From the NCBI RefSeq assembly GCF_900101615.1, contig NZ_FMZX01000002.1:310001-374000 (forward strand): a DNA stretch of 64,000 nucleotides, read 5' to 3'. Source of the DNA: Belnapia rosea. Its GTDB lineage: Bacteria > Pseudomonadota > Alphaproteobacteria > Acetobacterales > Acetobacteraceae. Positions 41,943-52,830 of this stretch are shown one piece after another. The notes under the pieces are model-generated. The model was not told the DNA's origin. It did no database searches and saw nothing but the letters and a program-made list of their open reading frames with translations. Position 1 is the stretch's first letter. Every line of letters starts with the position of its first letter. A program made the translations under genes and the position numbers.

Positions 41943-44502
41943 CCGCCGGTCCCTTCGTCTTGGTGCCGCCAAGCCGACGGAGCCACGGCCCTGGTTGCTG
42001 TTCGGCGCGGCGGTGGGCTTGGTGGCGGCATGTCTCGCCGTCATTTACGGTATTGTCCTGGAACGAGGCCAGCGCGATGCCCTGGCCGAGGCCGAGAAGC
42101 TGACGCAGAGCGTGGCCGCCGCCCTGGCCGACCAGCTCACCCGTGCCACGCAGATCGTCGAGCTGGTGCTGAACGACCTCGCCGAGACCCCGCGGGAGGC
42201 GAGCCCGGCCACCTTCGCCGAGGTGATGGCGAACCGGCTGCGGGACCTGGCGCAGATCCGCGCCCTGGCGGTGACCGATGCCACCGGCCGGATCACCCAT
42301 GCGACCGTCGACTCGCTCCGTGACCTCACGGTGGGGGAGCGCGAATGGTTCCGGGTGCTGCGCTTCGGCGGGCAGACGCTGCGGCTCGGCGCGCCGGAGG
42401 CGGGACGGTATCTGGGGGCGGGCAATGCCACGATCCTCGAGAGCCGGCTCTGGACCATCCCGCTGGCCCGCAGCCTGCGCTCGGCGCGAGGGGAGTTCGA
42501 GGGGGCGGCGGTCGCGCTGCTGAACCCCGACTACTTCAGCGGCGTCTCCCGCCGCTATGCCGAGGCGTTCGGCGTCACGGTGCGGCTGCATTCCCTCAAC
42601 GGCCAGCTGCTCACCCGCTCGGATGGCAGTTCCCACGGAATCGGGCAGCTCCATTCCAGCGCCTGGCTGTTCCGCGACTTCCTGCCGCGGCGTGAGATCG
42701 GCACCTTCCAGGGCCTCGACCAGGACGGGCAGGAGGTGATCGCCAGCTTCGCGGTGACCCGTCAGGGCAGCGTCGTGGTCGAGGTGGCGCGTGACCGGGC
42801 GGATGCCTTCGCCGCGCTCCGCCAGCTCGGCCTGGTGCTCGGCGGCGGGGTGGGGGCGGCGGCGGCGGCGACGCTCGCCGCGCTCTGGATGATGCTGCGC
42901 CTGGCGGAGAAGCTGCAGCGCCAGGGCAGCCGCCTGGCCCTGAGCGAGAAGGAGGCGGTGGCCGCCAGCCGTGCCAAGGAGGACTTCCTGGCCGCGATGA
43001 GCCATGAGATCCGCACGCCGATGAACGGCGTGATCGGCCTGTCCGGCCTGCTGCTGGACACCGGGCTCGACCCGCTGCAGAGGCGCTATGCCGAGACCAT
43101 CCAGGGCTCGGCCGAGCATCTGCTGATGGTGCTGAACGACATCCTCGACTTCTCGAAGCTCGAGGCGGGGATGATGGAGCGGGAGGAGGTGCCCTTCGGC
43201 ATCGAGGCGGAGCTCTCGACCATCGTCGAGCTCTTCGCCCCCAAGGCGGCGGGCAATGGGGTGGAGCTGGTCTGTTCCCTTTCGCCCGGCATGCCGGCGC
43301 GGGTGGTGGGCGATCCGGGGCGCCTCCGCCAGCTGCTCTTCAACCTCGTCGGCAATGCGGTGAAGTTCACCGAATCCGGCTGGATCGAGATCGGCCTCTC
43401 GGCCGAGCGGGAGGGTGATGGCTGGCGCCTCTCCTGCCGCGTCAGCGATACCGGCATCGGCATCGACCCGGCGAAGATCCCGCTGCTCTTCGAGCGCTTC
43501 ACCCAGGCCGATGCCTCGATCAGCCGGAAATATGGCGGGACGGGGCTTGGCCTCGCCATCTGCCGCAAGCTGGTGGAGGGGATGGGCGGCAGCATCGGCG
43601 CGGTGGCGCGGCCGGGTGGCGGCAGCGTCTTTCGCTTCGACCTGCTGGTGGGGCTGGCGCCGGATGGCGCGGCGGAGGCGCGGGAGTCGCGGCCGCTGGC
43701 GGGCAAGCGGGTGCTGGTGGTGGACGACCTGGAGCTGAACCGGGAAATCCTGACCCGCCAGCTCCTCGTCCTCGGTGCCGAATCCCAGGGCGCGGCGGAT
43801 GGCGCGGCGGCACTGGCCGCGCTGCGCGAGGCGGAGGCGGGCGGGCGGGCTTTCAACGCCGTGGTGCTCGAGGCCGAGCTGCCGGGCGAGGAGGGGGCGG
43901 CGCTGGCCAGGTCCCTGCGCGAGGCCGCGGGCGGGAAGGCGCCGGCCATCATCCTCTGCGTCACCGGGGCCCAGGCCCTGCGGGAGCCACCGGCGCCCGG
44001 GCTGGTCGATGCCATCTTGCTGAAGCCGGCCCTGCCGACCCGCTTCCGCGAGGCGCTGCTGCAGGCGCTCGGCGGGGTGGAGGCGGCGCGGCCCGCGCCT
44101 GCCAGCGCGCCGGCCACGGAGCTCGGCCTCAAGGTGCTGCTGGTCGAGGACAATGCGACGAACCAGCTGGTGATGCGGACCATCCTCCAGCGCGCCGGCT
44201 GCGAGGTGGAGGTGGCGGCGGATGGCGCCGTCGCGGTGACCGCGGCGCGGCGGGAGGCCTATGATGCCATCCTGATGGACCTGCAGATGCCGGTGATGGA
44301 CGGGCTGGAGGCGACGCGCCAGATCCGCCGCAGCACGGGGCCCAATCGCCGGACCAGGATCATCGGCCTGACCGCGGCGGTCGGCCCGGTCTTCGAGCAG
44401 CAATGCCGGGCGGCCGGGATGGACGAGTATCTCGGCAAGCCGGTGCAGCGCCCGGCGCTGCTGGCCATGCTGGGGCTCATCGAGCCGGCACGGCCAGCCT
44501 AG
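41911..44502 (+). CDS. Membrane hybrid histidine kinase with two receiver domains
   Basis: The 863 residues have a transmembrane helix (about 29-49), a periplasmic sensor region of about 240 residues (dCACHE-like), a second helix (about 307-330) and no HAMP. HisKA has phospho-His365 ([16 protein letters not shown]). HATPase motifs are [14 protein letters not shown] and [13 protein letters not shown]. Receiver 1 has Glu in place of the phospho-Asp (VVLEAELPG); receiver 2 is intact ([12 protein letters not shown]). There is no Hpt domain, but a free Hpt gene is 1 kb away. The ATG at 41911 was chosen; 41887 is an alternative. It overlaps the divergent binding-protein start. Confidence 0.87.
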   Translation: MQPFATLDALIRRSLRLGAAKPTEPRPWLLFGAAVGLVAACLAVIYGIVLERGQRDALAEAEKLTQSVAAALADQLTRATQIVELVLNDLAETPREASPATFAEVMANRLRDLAQIRALAVTDATGRITHATVDSLRDLTVGEREWFRVLRFGGQTLRLGAPEAGRYLGAGNATILESRLWTIPLARSLRSARGEFEGAAVALLNPDYFSGVSRRYAEAFGVTVRLHSLNGQLLTRSDGSSHGIGQLHSSAWLFRDFLPRREIGTFQGLDQDGQEVIASFAVTRQGSVVVEVARDRADAFAALRQLGLVLGGGVGAAAAATLAALWMMLRLAEKLQRQGSRLALSEKEAVAASRAKEDFLAAMSHEIRTPMNGVIGLSGLLLDTGLDPLQRRYAETIQGSAEHLLMVLNDILDFSKLEAGMMEREEVPFGIEAELSTIVELFAPKAAGNGVELVCSLSPGMPARVVGDPGRLRQLLFNLVGNAVKFTESGWIEIGLSAEREGDGWRLSCRVSDTGIGIDPAKIPLLFERFTQADASISRKYGGTGLGLAICRKLVEGMGGSIGAVARPGGGSVFRFDLLVGLAPDGAAEARESRPLAGKRVLVVDDLELNREILTRQLLVLGAESQGAADGAAALAALREAEAGGRAFNAVVLEAELPGEEGAALARSLREAAGGKAPAIILCVTGAQALREPPAPGLVDAILLKPALPTRFREALLQALGGVEAARPAPASAPATELGLKVLLVEDNATNQLVMRTILQRAGCEVEVAADGAVAVTAARREAYDAILMDLQMPVMDGLEATRQIRRSTGPNRRTRIIGLTAAVGPVFEQQCRAAGMDEYLGKPVQRPALLAMLGLIEPARPA

Positions 44503-44505
44503 GGC

Positions 44506-45258
44506 CTAGCCCCGCGCGATCCAGGGCATCTTGGAGGCGGCGATGGTGACGAACTGGATGTTCGCGTCCAGCGGCAGGTTCGCCATCATCAGGATGGTGC
44601 TGCCGACATGGGCGACATCGAAGGTCGGCTCCACCTTCATCTCGCCATTGGCCTGCTTCACGCCGCGTGCCATCCGGGCCGTCATCGGCGTCGCCGCATT
44701 GCCGATATCGATCTGGCCGCTGACGATGTCGAAGGCGCGGCCATCGAGCGCCAGGGTCTTGGTCAGGCCGGTGATGGCGTGCTTGGTCGAGGTATAGGCA
44801 ACGCTCTCGGGCCGCGGGACATGGGCGCTGATGCTGCCGTTGTTGACGATGCGGCCGCCTTGCGGCGACTGCTGCTTCATGATGCGGAAGGCGGCCTGGG
44901 CGCAGAGGAAGCTGCCGGTGAGGTTCACCTGGACGACGCGCGCCCAGTCCTCGTAGGCGAGATCCTCGATCGGCCCGGCCGGGACATTGCCGCCGGCATT
45001 GTTGAACAGGAAGTCGAGCCGGCCCCAATCCGCCTTCAGCCGGTCGAACAGGGCGTTGACGGAGTTCGGGTCGCCCACATCGGTCGGGACGGGGATGGCG
45101 CGGGAGGCGGCATCGCCGGCAAGGCCCACCGTCTCCTCCAGCGCATCGCGGCGGCGGCCGGCGAGGGCGACGGTCCAGCCGCCGCCGAGCAGGGCCAGCG
45201 CCGCGGCCCGGCCGACGCCGGAGCCGGCGCCGGTGACGACGGCGTATTGGGTGGTCAT
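44506..45258 (-). CDS. SDR family oxidoreductase
   Basis: This 250-residue NAD(P)-dependent short-chain dehydrogenase has the cofactor motif [15 protein letters not shown], the NNAGG motif and the active-site YTSTK with the preceding Ser (NNGSIS). The substrate is not evident. It is the last gene of the minus-strand catabolic group, 103 bp after the hydroxyacid dehydrogenase with a strong hairpin between. It ends 3 bp from the convergent kinase gene. Confidence 0.85.
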   Translation of the reverse strand: MTTQYAVVTGAGSGVGRAAALALLGGGWTVALAGRRRDALEETVGLAGDAASRAIPVPTDVGDPNSVNALFDRLKADWGRLDFLFNNAGGNVPAGPIEDLAYEDWARVVQVNLTGSFLCAQAAFRIMKQQSPQGGRIVNNGSISAHVPRPESVAYTSTKHAITGLTKTLALDGRAFDIVSGQIDIGNAATPMTARMARGVKQANGEMKVEPTFDVAHVGSTILMMANLPLDANIQFVTIAASKMPWIARG

Positions 45259-45328
45259 GAGTCTCTACTCCTCGCAGGCGGGCTTCGGCGTCCTGGCCGG
45301 GGGCTGGAGCCGGTATTGGGATGGCCGG

Positions 45329-45355
45329 GCCGGCACGGGTCAAGCCCGTGCCGGC
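45329..45355 (-). terminator. Strong stem-loop after the hydroxyacid dehydrogenase gene
   Basis: GCCGGCACGGG-N5-CCCGTGCCGGC is a perfect 11-bp stem starting 6 bp past the stop codon. No T-run follows. It could partly terminate transcription or protect the upstream mRNA, lowering expression of the SDR gene behind it. Confidence 0.5.
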
Positions 45356-45361
45356 TGGCGG

Positions 45362-46405
45362 TCAGCTATTGGGACCGCGGCCCATGCCGATGGGCTGCCA
45401 GCGCTGCAGCGCCGTGTTCTGCAGCACGGCCGGGTTGACGCAGCTCATCGGCCACTTGCCCTGGAGGACGAGGGCCAGCTCATGCCCCACGCGCCGCTTC
45501 CGCGCCTCGTCGAAGCGCGCCGAGGCGGAGGCGACATGGGCGGTCAGGGTGACATTCTCCATCCGCAGCAGCGGGTTGTCGGGCGAGGGCGGCTCGACCT
45601 CCAGCACATCCAGGGCGGCATGGGCGATCCAGCCTTCCTGCAGCGCCTTGATCAGCCCCGCCTCCTGCACGGTCGGGCCGCGGCCGGTATTGATGAAGAT
45701 CGCGTTCGGCTTCATCTGGCGGAAATGCTGTTCCTTCAGCATGTGATGCACCTCGGGACGCGCCGGGGCATGCATGCTGACGAAGTCGGATTGCGAGAGA
45801 ACCTCGGTGAGCGTCGCGGGCTGCACGCCGTATTCGGAGATCAGCATCTCCTCGACGAAGGGGTCATAGGCGATCATCCGCAGGCCGAAGGGCGCGGCGC
45901 GGCGGGCGACGGCGCGGGCGACGCGGCCGAAGGACACGAAGCCGAGGGTCTGGCCCATGAGGCGCGGGATCTTGAGCAGCGCCGGGCGGCCTTCCTTCCA
46001 GCGGCCCTCGCGCACCATCCGGTCCTGCTCCAGCAGGCGGCGGAAGCCGGCCAGCAGCAGGGTCATCGCATGGTCGGCGACCTCCTCGATGAAGGTGTCG
46101 GGGATGTTGGTGACGGGGATGCCGCGCGCCGTCGCCGCCTTCACATCGACGCTGTCGACGCCGACGCTGCCGAGGGTGATGACCTTGCAGCGCTCCAGGC
46201 CGTCGATGATCTCCCGGGTGATGGGGATGCCCTTGGCATAGATCGCATCGGCATCGCGCGCCGCGGCGATGAAGCCGGCCGTGTCGGTCGGCGCCTCGAT
46301 GATCTCGGCATCCAGCCCCTCAAGGGCCTCGCTCTCCAGCGCATAGCCGCCGCCGGCGACGGAGAAGCTGGCCCCGGTGGGCGTGACGATCCTGTACTTG
46401 GCCAT
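45362..46405 (-). CDS. D-2-hydroxyacid dehydrogenase family protein
   Basis: This 347-residue NAD-dependent dehydrogenase belongs to the phosphoglycerate dehydrogenase/CtBP superfamily. The NAD-binding motif reads as LGFVSFGRVARAVARR, where the usual GxGxxG is altered to GFVSFGRVA. The catalytic Arg lies in FINTGRGPTVQE and the Glu/His pair in LDVLEVEPP and TLTAHVAS. The neighbouring enolase-superfamily gene (14 bp upstream) suggests oxidation or reduction of a sugar-acid-derived hydroxy or keto acid. Confidence 0.83.
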   Translation of the reverse strand: MAKYRIVTPTGASFSVAGGGYALESEALEGLDAEIIEAPTDTAGFIAAARDADAIYAKGIPITREIIDGLERCKVITLGSVGVDSVDVKAATARGIPVTNIPDTFIEEVADHAMTLLLAGFRRLLEQDRMVREGRWKEGRPALLKIPRLMGQTLGFVSFGRVARAVARRAAPFGLRMIAYDPFVEEMLISEYGVQPATLTEVLSQSDFVSMHAPARPEVHHMLKEQHFRQMKPNAIFINTGRGPTVQEAGLIKALQEGWIAHAALDVLEVEPPSPDNPLLRMENVTLTAHVASASARFDEARKRRVGHELALVLQGKWPMSCVNPAVLQNTALQRWQPIGMGRGPNS

Positions 46406-46419
46406 GGTCCGGTCCCTTC

Positions 46420-47592
46420 CTATTGCGGCGGCCGCGCGCGGATCGCGGCCTCGTTCACCTCGGCGCCCCAGCCGGGGCCGGTGGGCAGCACCAGCTCGCC
46501 ATTCTCGATCATCGGCGGGGGCGTGAATTCGTCGCGCCAGGAGACGCTGTCGATGTCGATCTCCATGACCCGGAAATTCGGGATGCAGGCGCTGAACTGC
46601 GCGCTGATCAGGGTGCAGAGATTGCCGTAGAAATTATGCGGCGCGCAGTTGACCTCGTAGACGTCGCACATGGCGGCGATCTTCATCGATTCCGCCAGGC
46701 CGTTCCAGATGACGTCGACGATGCCGACATCCATGGAGTAGTGCTCGAGGAAGGGGCGGAATTCCCGGCGGCCGTGCAGCGTCTCGCAGGAGGCGATGGG
46801 GCAGGGGGCCATGCGCTTGATGGTGGCGAGCGCGGCGGCGTCATGGGAATCGATCTCGAGCCAGGTAAGGTCGAATTCGGCCACCGCCTCGGCCACGCGC
46901 TGGAAGCCCTCGGTGCGGAAGTGGAAATTGGTGTCGAGATGGATGCCCATCTCCGGCCCCACCGCGTCGCGGATGGTGCGCAGGTGGTGCCTGAGCTGGG
47001 CGAGGGTGCGGTTGTCCCAGTTCAGTTCCGGCCAGCCGGCATGGCGGCCGAAGCCGGGCGAGTACTGGTAGAGGGGCCCATCCACGCCGGGGATCAGGAT
47101 ATTGGTCTTGAGGCCGCGGAAGCCCATCGCCTTCACCTCGGCGGCGTGGCGGGCGACCTCCTCGTAGTCGGTGAGCGGCGGCACGCCCATATGCTTCGCG
47201 TTGCGCACGCGGTAGCTGCCGAAATGCGACCAGTAGACCGGGATGCGCTCGCGGATCGGCCCGCCGAACAGGGCATGGACCGGGATGTTGCGGGCACGGG
47301 CGGCGATGTCGAGCAGGGCATTCTCGATGGCGGCGATGGCCTGCTGGTTCAGCCCGCCGCGCGACTGGCGGGTCATCACATGCAGCCAGGCGGTGACTTC
47401 CTCCCAGCGGGTCGGGTCGCGGCCGATGATGAGCGGGGAGAGACCCTCGATGACGGCGGAGAGGCCGGTGCTGCCGAAGCTCTCATTGTATTCGGACCAG
47501 CCGACCAGCCCGTCATCGGTCGTGACCTTCAGGAAGGAGAACAGCCGCCAGCCCGCATCCGCGCGCAGCGTCTCGACCCGGGCGATCTTCAT
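46420..47592 (-). CDS. Enolase-superfamily dehydratase (mandelate racemase type)
   Basis: This 390-residue protein has the capping domain (MKIARVETLRADAGWRLF) and a TIM barrel with metal-ligand positions in HLDTNFHF, LTWLEIDSHD and ASCETLHGR. A possible catalytic His lies in CAPHNFYGN. Members abstract a proton next to a carboxylate, for example D-galactonate, mannonate or gluconate dehydratases. The linked ABC transporter and dehydrogenases favour a sugar-acid substrate. The start at 47592 was chosen as the canonical N-terminus. Confidence 0.84.
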   Translation of the reverse strand: MKIARVETLRADAGWRLFSFLKVTTDDGLVGWSEYNESFGSTGLSAVIEGLSPLIIGRDPTRWEEVTAWLHVMTRQSRGGLNQQAIAAIENALLDIAARARNIPVHALFGGPIRERIPVYWSHFGSYRVRNAKHMGVPPLTDYEEVARHAAEVKAMGFRGLKTNILIPGVDGPLYQYSPGFGRHAGWPELNWDNRTLAQLRHHLRTIRDAVGPEMGIHLDTNFHFRTEGFQRVAEAVAEFDLTWLEIDSHDAAALATIKRMAPCPIASCETLHGRREFRPFLEHYSMDVGIVDVIWNGLAESMKIAAMCDVYEVNCAPHNFYGNLCTLISAQFSACIPNFRVMEIDIDSVSWRDEFTPPPMIENGELVLPTGPGWGAEVNEAAIRARPPQ

Positions 47593-47697
47593 CGCAGCCT
47601 CCGTTTCCACCCCTTGGACGCAAGCGAAGCATGGCGAGGGCGGCTCCACAAGACGGCGGGGCGGGGCTAGCCTTCACGCTCAGCGCGGGAGGATGCG

Positions 47698-48459
47698 ATG
47701 GGCAAGCTGGCGGGGAAGATCACCTGGGTGACCGGGGCCGGGAGTGGCATCGGCGAGGCGGTGGCCGAGCGCTTCGGGGCGGAGGGCGCCGTCACGGTCC
47801 TGACGGGACGGCGGCGGGAGCGGCTGGAGGAGGTGGCTGGGCGCATCCGCGCCGCCGGCGGCACCGTGCATGTGCAGCCCGCCGACCTGATGCAGGCGGC
47901 CGAGGTGCAGCGCGTGGCGGACTGGATCGGTGCCGAGCTCGGCCGGCTGGACGTGCTGGTCAGCAATGCCGGGCTCAACGTCACCGAGCGGAGCTGGGCG
48001 CGGCTGACGCCGGAGGGGATCGACGAGCTGATCCGCGGCAACCTCACCTCGGCCTTCTACGTGGCACGGTCCGTGCTGCCGATGATGCGGGCGCAGGGGG
48101 GCGGCGTGATGATCCACACCGCATCCATGGCCGGGCGGAATGTCGGCGCCATGAGCGGCGGCGGCTACTCGGCGGCGAAGCATGGCGTGGTGGCGATGAG
48201 CCACAGCATCAACATGGAGGAATGCGTCAACGGCATCCGCTCGACCGCCTTCTGCCCCGGCGAGGTGAATACCGAGATCCTGAAGAAGCGGCCCAATCCG
48301 CTGACGCAGGAGGAGCTGAACCAGATGCTGCAGCCGGCGGATTGCGCCGATCTCATCGCCTATGTGGCGACGCTGCCGCCGCATGTGACGATGAACGAGG
48401 TCTGGCTGACGCCGACGCATAACCGCGGCTATGTCGCCGCGCTCGGCCGCAAGCTGTAG
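47698..48459 (+). CDS. SDR family oxidoreductase
   Basis: This 253-residue short-chain dehydrogenase has the cofactor motif VTGAGSGIGEAVAERF, the NAGLN motif and active site YSAAK. It is the only plus-strand gene inside a minus-strand catabolic cluster, divergent from the enolase-superfamily gene over 105 bp and convergent with the permease gene. GGGAGG lies 7 bp before the ATG. It may oxidise a polyol or sugar for the same pathway. Confidence 0.85.
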   Translation: MGKLAGKITWVTGAGSGIGEAVAERFGAEGAVTVLTGRRRERLEEVAGRIRAAGGTVHVQPADLMQAAEVQRVADWIGAELGRLDVLVSNAGLNVTERSWARLTPEGIDELIRGNLTSAFYVARSVLPMMRAQGGGVMIHTASMAGRNVGAMSGGGYSAAKHGVVAMSHSINMEECVNGIRSTAFCPGEVNTEILKKRPNPLTQEELNQMLQPADCADLIAYVATLPPHVTMNEVWLTPTHNRGYVAALGRKL

Positions 48460-48479
48460 CCGCGGCCGAGCGGGGGCGG

Positions 48480-49388
48480 TTACTCCTTCACCGCCCCCGT
48501 GAGGGAGGAGACGTAGTAGTCGACGAAGAAGGAATAGAAGATGGCGACGGGCAGCGAGCCGAGCAGGCTGCCCGCCATCAGCGCGCCCCACTGGTACACG
48601 TCGCCCGAGACCAGCTCCGTCAGGATGGCGACGGGAACGGTCTTGTTCTCGCTGCTCTGGATGAAGGCCAGCGCATAGATGAACTCGTTCCAGGACAGGG
48701 TGAAGCTGAAGATGCCGGCGGAGATCAGCCCTGGCACGGCGAGGGGCAGGGTGATCTGGCGCAGGATCTGCAGCCGCGTCGCGCCGTCGATCAGCGCGCA
48801 TTCCTCGAGCTCATAGGGGATCGACTTGAAGTAGCCGATCAGCAGCCAGGTGCAGAAGGGCACGAGGAAGGTCGGGTAGGTGAGGATCAGCGCCAGCGGG
48901 CTGTCGAACAGGCCGAGGCGATAGACCATGGTCGCCAGCGGGATGAAGAGGATCGAGGGCGGCACGAGATAGGCGAGGTAGATCGCCAGGCCGACATACT
49001 GGCTGCCCTTGAAGCGCAGCCGCTGGATCGCATAGGCCGCGAGCGTCGAGGAGAAGAGCGAGAGGAAGGTGGCGCAGATGGCCACCGTCATCGTCGTCAC
49101 CAGCCAGTGCGGATAGGCGGTGTTGAACAGCAGGTGCTTGATGTGGTCGAGGGTCGGCGAGCCGATCCAGAAGGGGTTGTAGGTCTTGTAGTCGAAAAGC
49201 TCGGCATTCGGTTTGAAGGCCGTCACCGTCATCCAATAGAAGGGGAAGAGCAGGATGATGACGAAGCAGGCGAGCGGCAGGTAGAGCGTCACCATCCGGC
49301 GCGCCTTGCTGTCCCAGGCCATGGTCTCGGGCTGGGCGGTGGCCGCATTGCCCTGGGCGGGCTGCGGCAGTGCGGCGGCGTCAGTCAT
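48480..49388 (-). CDS. Carbohydrate ABC transporter permease, MalG/UgpE-like
   Basis: This 302-residue CUT1-type inner-membrane permease has about six transmembrane helices. The ATPase-contact loop is near residues 190-210 (ELEECALIDGATRLQILRQI), the EAA motif of the family. It overlaps the partner permease by 8 bp. Together with the binding protein and ATPase it imports a sugar, polyol or sugar derivative. Confidence 0.9.
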   Translation of the reverse strand: MTDAAALPQPAQGNAATAQPETMAWDSKARRMVTLYLPLACFVIILLFPFYWMTVTAFKPNAELFDYKTYNPFWIGSPTLDHIKHLLFNTAYPHWLVTTMTVAICATFLSLFSSTLAAYAIQRLRFKGSQYVGLAIYLAYLVPPSILFIPLATMVYRLGLFDSPLALILTYPTFLVPFCTWLLIGYFKSIPYELEECALIDGATRLQILRQITLPLAVPGLISAGIFSFTLSWNEFIYALAFIQSSENKTVPVAILTELVSGDVYQWGALMAGSLLGSLPVAIFYSFFVDYYVSSLTGAVKE

Positions 49389-50337
49389 TGCCTTCTCCTT
49401 GCTGCCACTTGCGCCGGGCCAGGCCGAAATAGCTGAAGAGCGTTGCGAAGACGAGGAAGGGGATCATCGAGACGGCGATGGCCGCGCCCTCGCCAAGCTG
49501 CCCGCCGGGGATGCCGCGCTGGAAGGCGAGCGTCGCCAGCAGGTGGGTGGAGTTCACCGGCCCGCCGCGGGTGATCGCGTAGACCAGCTGGAAGTCGGTG
49601 AAGGTGAAGATGATGCTGAAGGTCATGACGATCGCCAGGATGGGCAGCAGCATCGGGAAGGTGATGAAGCGGAAGCGCTGCCAGGCGGTGGAGCCGTCGA
49701 GCAGCGCCGCCTCGTAGAGCGAGGGCGAGATGGTCTGCAGCCCGGCCAGCAGCGAGATGGCGACGAAGGGAATGCCGCGCCAGATATTCGCCGCGATCAG
49801 CGAGAAGCGCGCCGGCCAGGCGCTGCCGAGGAAGTCGATATTGTTGTTGAGCAGGCCGAGCTTCTCCACCAGCAGGAAGGAGATGATCGAGAATTGCGGG
49901 TCGTAGATCCACCAGAAGGCAATGGCGGAGAGCACCGTTGGCACGATCCAGGGCAGCAGGATGATGGCCCGGAGCAGCGACTTGAAGGGCAGGTGGTTGT
50001 TCAGCAGCAACGCCAGCCAGAGGCCAAGGGCGAATTTCCCGATCGTGGCGATGCCGGTATAGAAGACGCTGTAGAACACCGCGTTCCACCAGAGCGGATC
50101 CTCCAGCAGGTACTGGAAGTTCTCGAGCCCGACCCAGTAGCCGCTGCGGCCGATGGTGGTGTCGGTGAAGGCAAGCCAGATCCCGAGGCCGAGTGGGTAG
50201 GTGAGGAAGACCAGCAGCAGCCCCGCCGCCGGCAACAGGCAGGCGAAGGCGAGGAAGGGCTTCCAATCGAACAGCCGGACCAGCCAATTGGGCTGCTGGT
50301 TCGGCCGGTTCCAGGCCAGTGCTGTGGTGGCGGACAT
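49381..50337 (-). CDS. Carbohydrate ABC transporter permease, MalF/UgpA-like
   Basis: This 318-residue partner permease has about six helices, the first at residues 30-52. The EAA loop reads SLYEAALLDGSTAWQRFRFI. The start MSATTALAWNRP at 50337 was chosen since the upstream frame has no conserved content. It lies 50 bp after the binding-protein gene. Confidence 0.9.
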   Translation of the reverse strand: MSATTALAWNRPNQQPNWLVRLFDWKPFLAFACLLPAAGLLLVFLTYPLGLGIWLAFTDTTIGRSGYWVGLENFQYLLEDPLWWNAVFYSVFYTGIATIGKFALGLWLALLLNNHLPFKSLLRAIILLPWIVPTVLSAIAFWWIYDPQFSIISFLLVEKLGLLNNNIDFLGSAWPARFSLIAANIWRGIPFVAISLLAGLQTISPSLYEAALLDGSTAWQRFRFITFPMLLPILAIVMTFSIIFTFTDFQLVYAITRGGPVNSTHLLATLAFQRGIPGGQLGEGAAIAVSMIPFLVFATLFSYFGLARRKWQQGEGND

Positions 50338-50387
50338 GCGTGGCTCCCCGGTCGGAGGCGGCGCCGGGCTGGCGCCGCCCGCGCGGC

Positions 50388-51716
50388 TCAGCGGCGGAAG
50401 TAGCGGCGGGCGCGGCGCTCGGCCTCGCGCGCGGCGGCCTCGGGCGTCGATTGGCCCGAGGCGACGGCGGCGCACATCTGCACCATGACGTAGTCGGCGG
50501 TGGCGGCGCCGGTCGCTTCCGAGAGCGGGCCCTTGTAGCCGTTATAGAAATTGGTGCGCATCGTGTCCTTGAAGATCGCCACCTTCGGGTCGCTGGTCCA
50601 GACCGCGCTCGCGCCGTAATTCGCCAGCGGATGCGCCCAGTAGCCGAGATTGGCGTTCAGCCAGGGGTCGTACTGCTCACGCTCCAGCATGAACTGGAGG
50701 AAGGCCTTGGACGCGTTCGGATAGCGGCTGTGCTTGAACAGCATGGCGTTGAGCGTGAGCCCGGCCATCGGCGACTCGCTCAGGACGCCCTTCGGCAGCA
50801 CCTGGTGCTCGCTGTCCTCGGCGATGGCGGCGGTCGCCGGGTCGTTCTTGACGCTGAAGTAGAGCGAGACGCCGTTCGCGGTCATCCAGCACTCGCTCGC
50901 CGCATAGGCGCGGTTGTTGCTGATGTCGCCCCAGGAGAGCGTGCCCGGCAGGAAGGTTGGGTAGAGCTCCTTCAGGTAGTTCAGCGCGTTGACGGTCTCC
51001 TTGCTGTTGATCGCGACCTTGCCTTCCTCATCGACGAGGTAGCCGCCATGCGACCAGACGAGCCAGTTGGCGAAGCCGTTGCCGTCGCCGACCGCGTTGC
51101 CGAGGGCGAAGCCGGCCGGCTTGTTCGCCGCCTTCAGCTTCTTGCAGAGGTCGAGATAGCCGGCATGGTCGTCCGGCACGCGGTCGAAGCCCGCGGCCGT
51201 GACCGCCGACTTCCGGTAGATGGTCGGGCCTGCGGTCGCGCCGAAGGGCAGGCCGATCCAGTTGTTGCCGCCATGCTTCTTGCCGTAGCGCTGCGCCAGC
51301 GCCAGCCAGCCGCCATAGCGCTTGCCGAGATAGTCGGCGACATCGGTCAGCTCGACCAGCTTGTCCTGGTAGATATGCGGCGCATCGCCGAAGCCGATGA
51401 TCATGTCCGGCCCGGCGCCGGTATTGGCCGTCACCGCCGTCTGCTGGGTAATGTCCTCCCAGCCGACGAAGTCGACGCGGACCTGCACGCCGGTCTTCTG
51501 GGTGAACTTCGCAGCATTGGCGCGGAACACCTCCTCATCCGGCTGGACGAAGCGGACGGGGCGCAGCATGCGGAGCGTGGCGCCGCTTTCGATCTGCAGC
51601 CGGGGCTCCGGCGTGTCGGCGGCCTGGATCTGCGACTGGGCGGAGGCGCGGGTGGCGGCGAGGGCCGCGGCCGAGAGGCCGAGCTTCAGCGCCGTGCGCC
51701 GTTGGATGATGTTCAT
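50388..51716 (-). CDS. Carbohydrate ABC transporter substrate-binding protein
   Basis: This 442-residue family 1 extracellular binding protein has a Tat-type signal (QRRTALKLGLSAAALAAT, ASAQ cleavage). The mature lobes include VRVDFVGWEDITQQTAVTAN split by a turn and GFANWLVWSHGGYLVDEEG. The ligand is unknown. It lies 31 bp downstream of the ATPase gene in the same transcription unit. Confidence 0.88.
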   Translation of the reverse strand: MNIIQRRTALKLGLSAAALAATRASAQSQIQAADTPEPRLQIESGATLRMLRPVRFVQPDEEVFRANAAKFTQKTGVQVRVDFVGWEDITQQTAVTANTGAGPDMIIGFGDAPHIYQDKLVELTDVADYLGKRYGGWLALAQRYGKKHGGNNWIGLPFGATAGPTIYRKSAVTAAGFDRVPDDHAGYLDLCKKLKAANKPAGFALGNAVGDGNGFANWLVWSHGGYLVDEEGKVAINSKETVNALNYLKELYPTFLPGTLSWGDISNNRAYAASECWMTANGVSLYFSVKNDPATAAIAEDSEHQVLPKGVLSESPMAGLTLNAMLFKHSRYPNASKAFLQFMLEREQYDPWLNANLGYWAHPLANYGASAVWTSDPKVAIFKDTMRTNFYNGYKGPLSEATGAATADYVMVQMCAAVASGQSTPEAAAREAERRARRYFRR

Positions 51717-51747
51717 TCTTGTGTCTCCCCGTTCTGCTGTTCTTGTT

Positions 51748-52797
<1,050 letters not shown>

Positions 52798-52830
52798 TGG
52801 TCCTCCCTGGTGGGCGCGGCTTGTTGTCGT

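Noticed and set aside
41614-44403. 929-codon minus-strand open frame
   Set aside because: Antisense to the hybrid kinase, which has complete kinase and receiver motifs. No recognisable domains in the minus frame.
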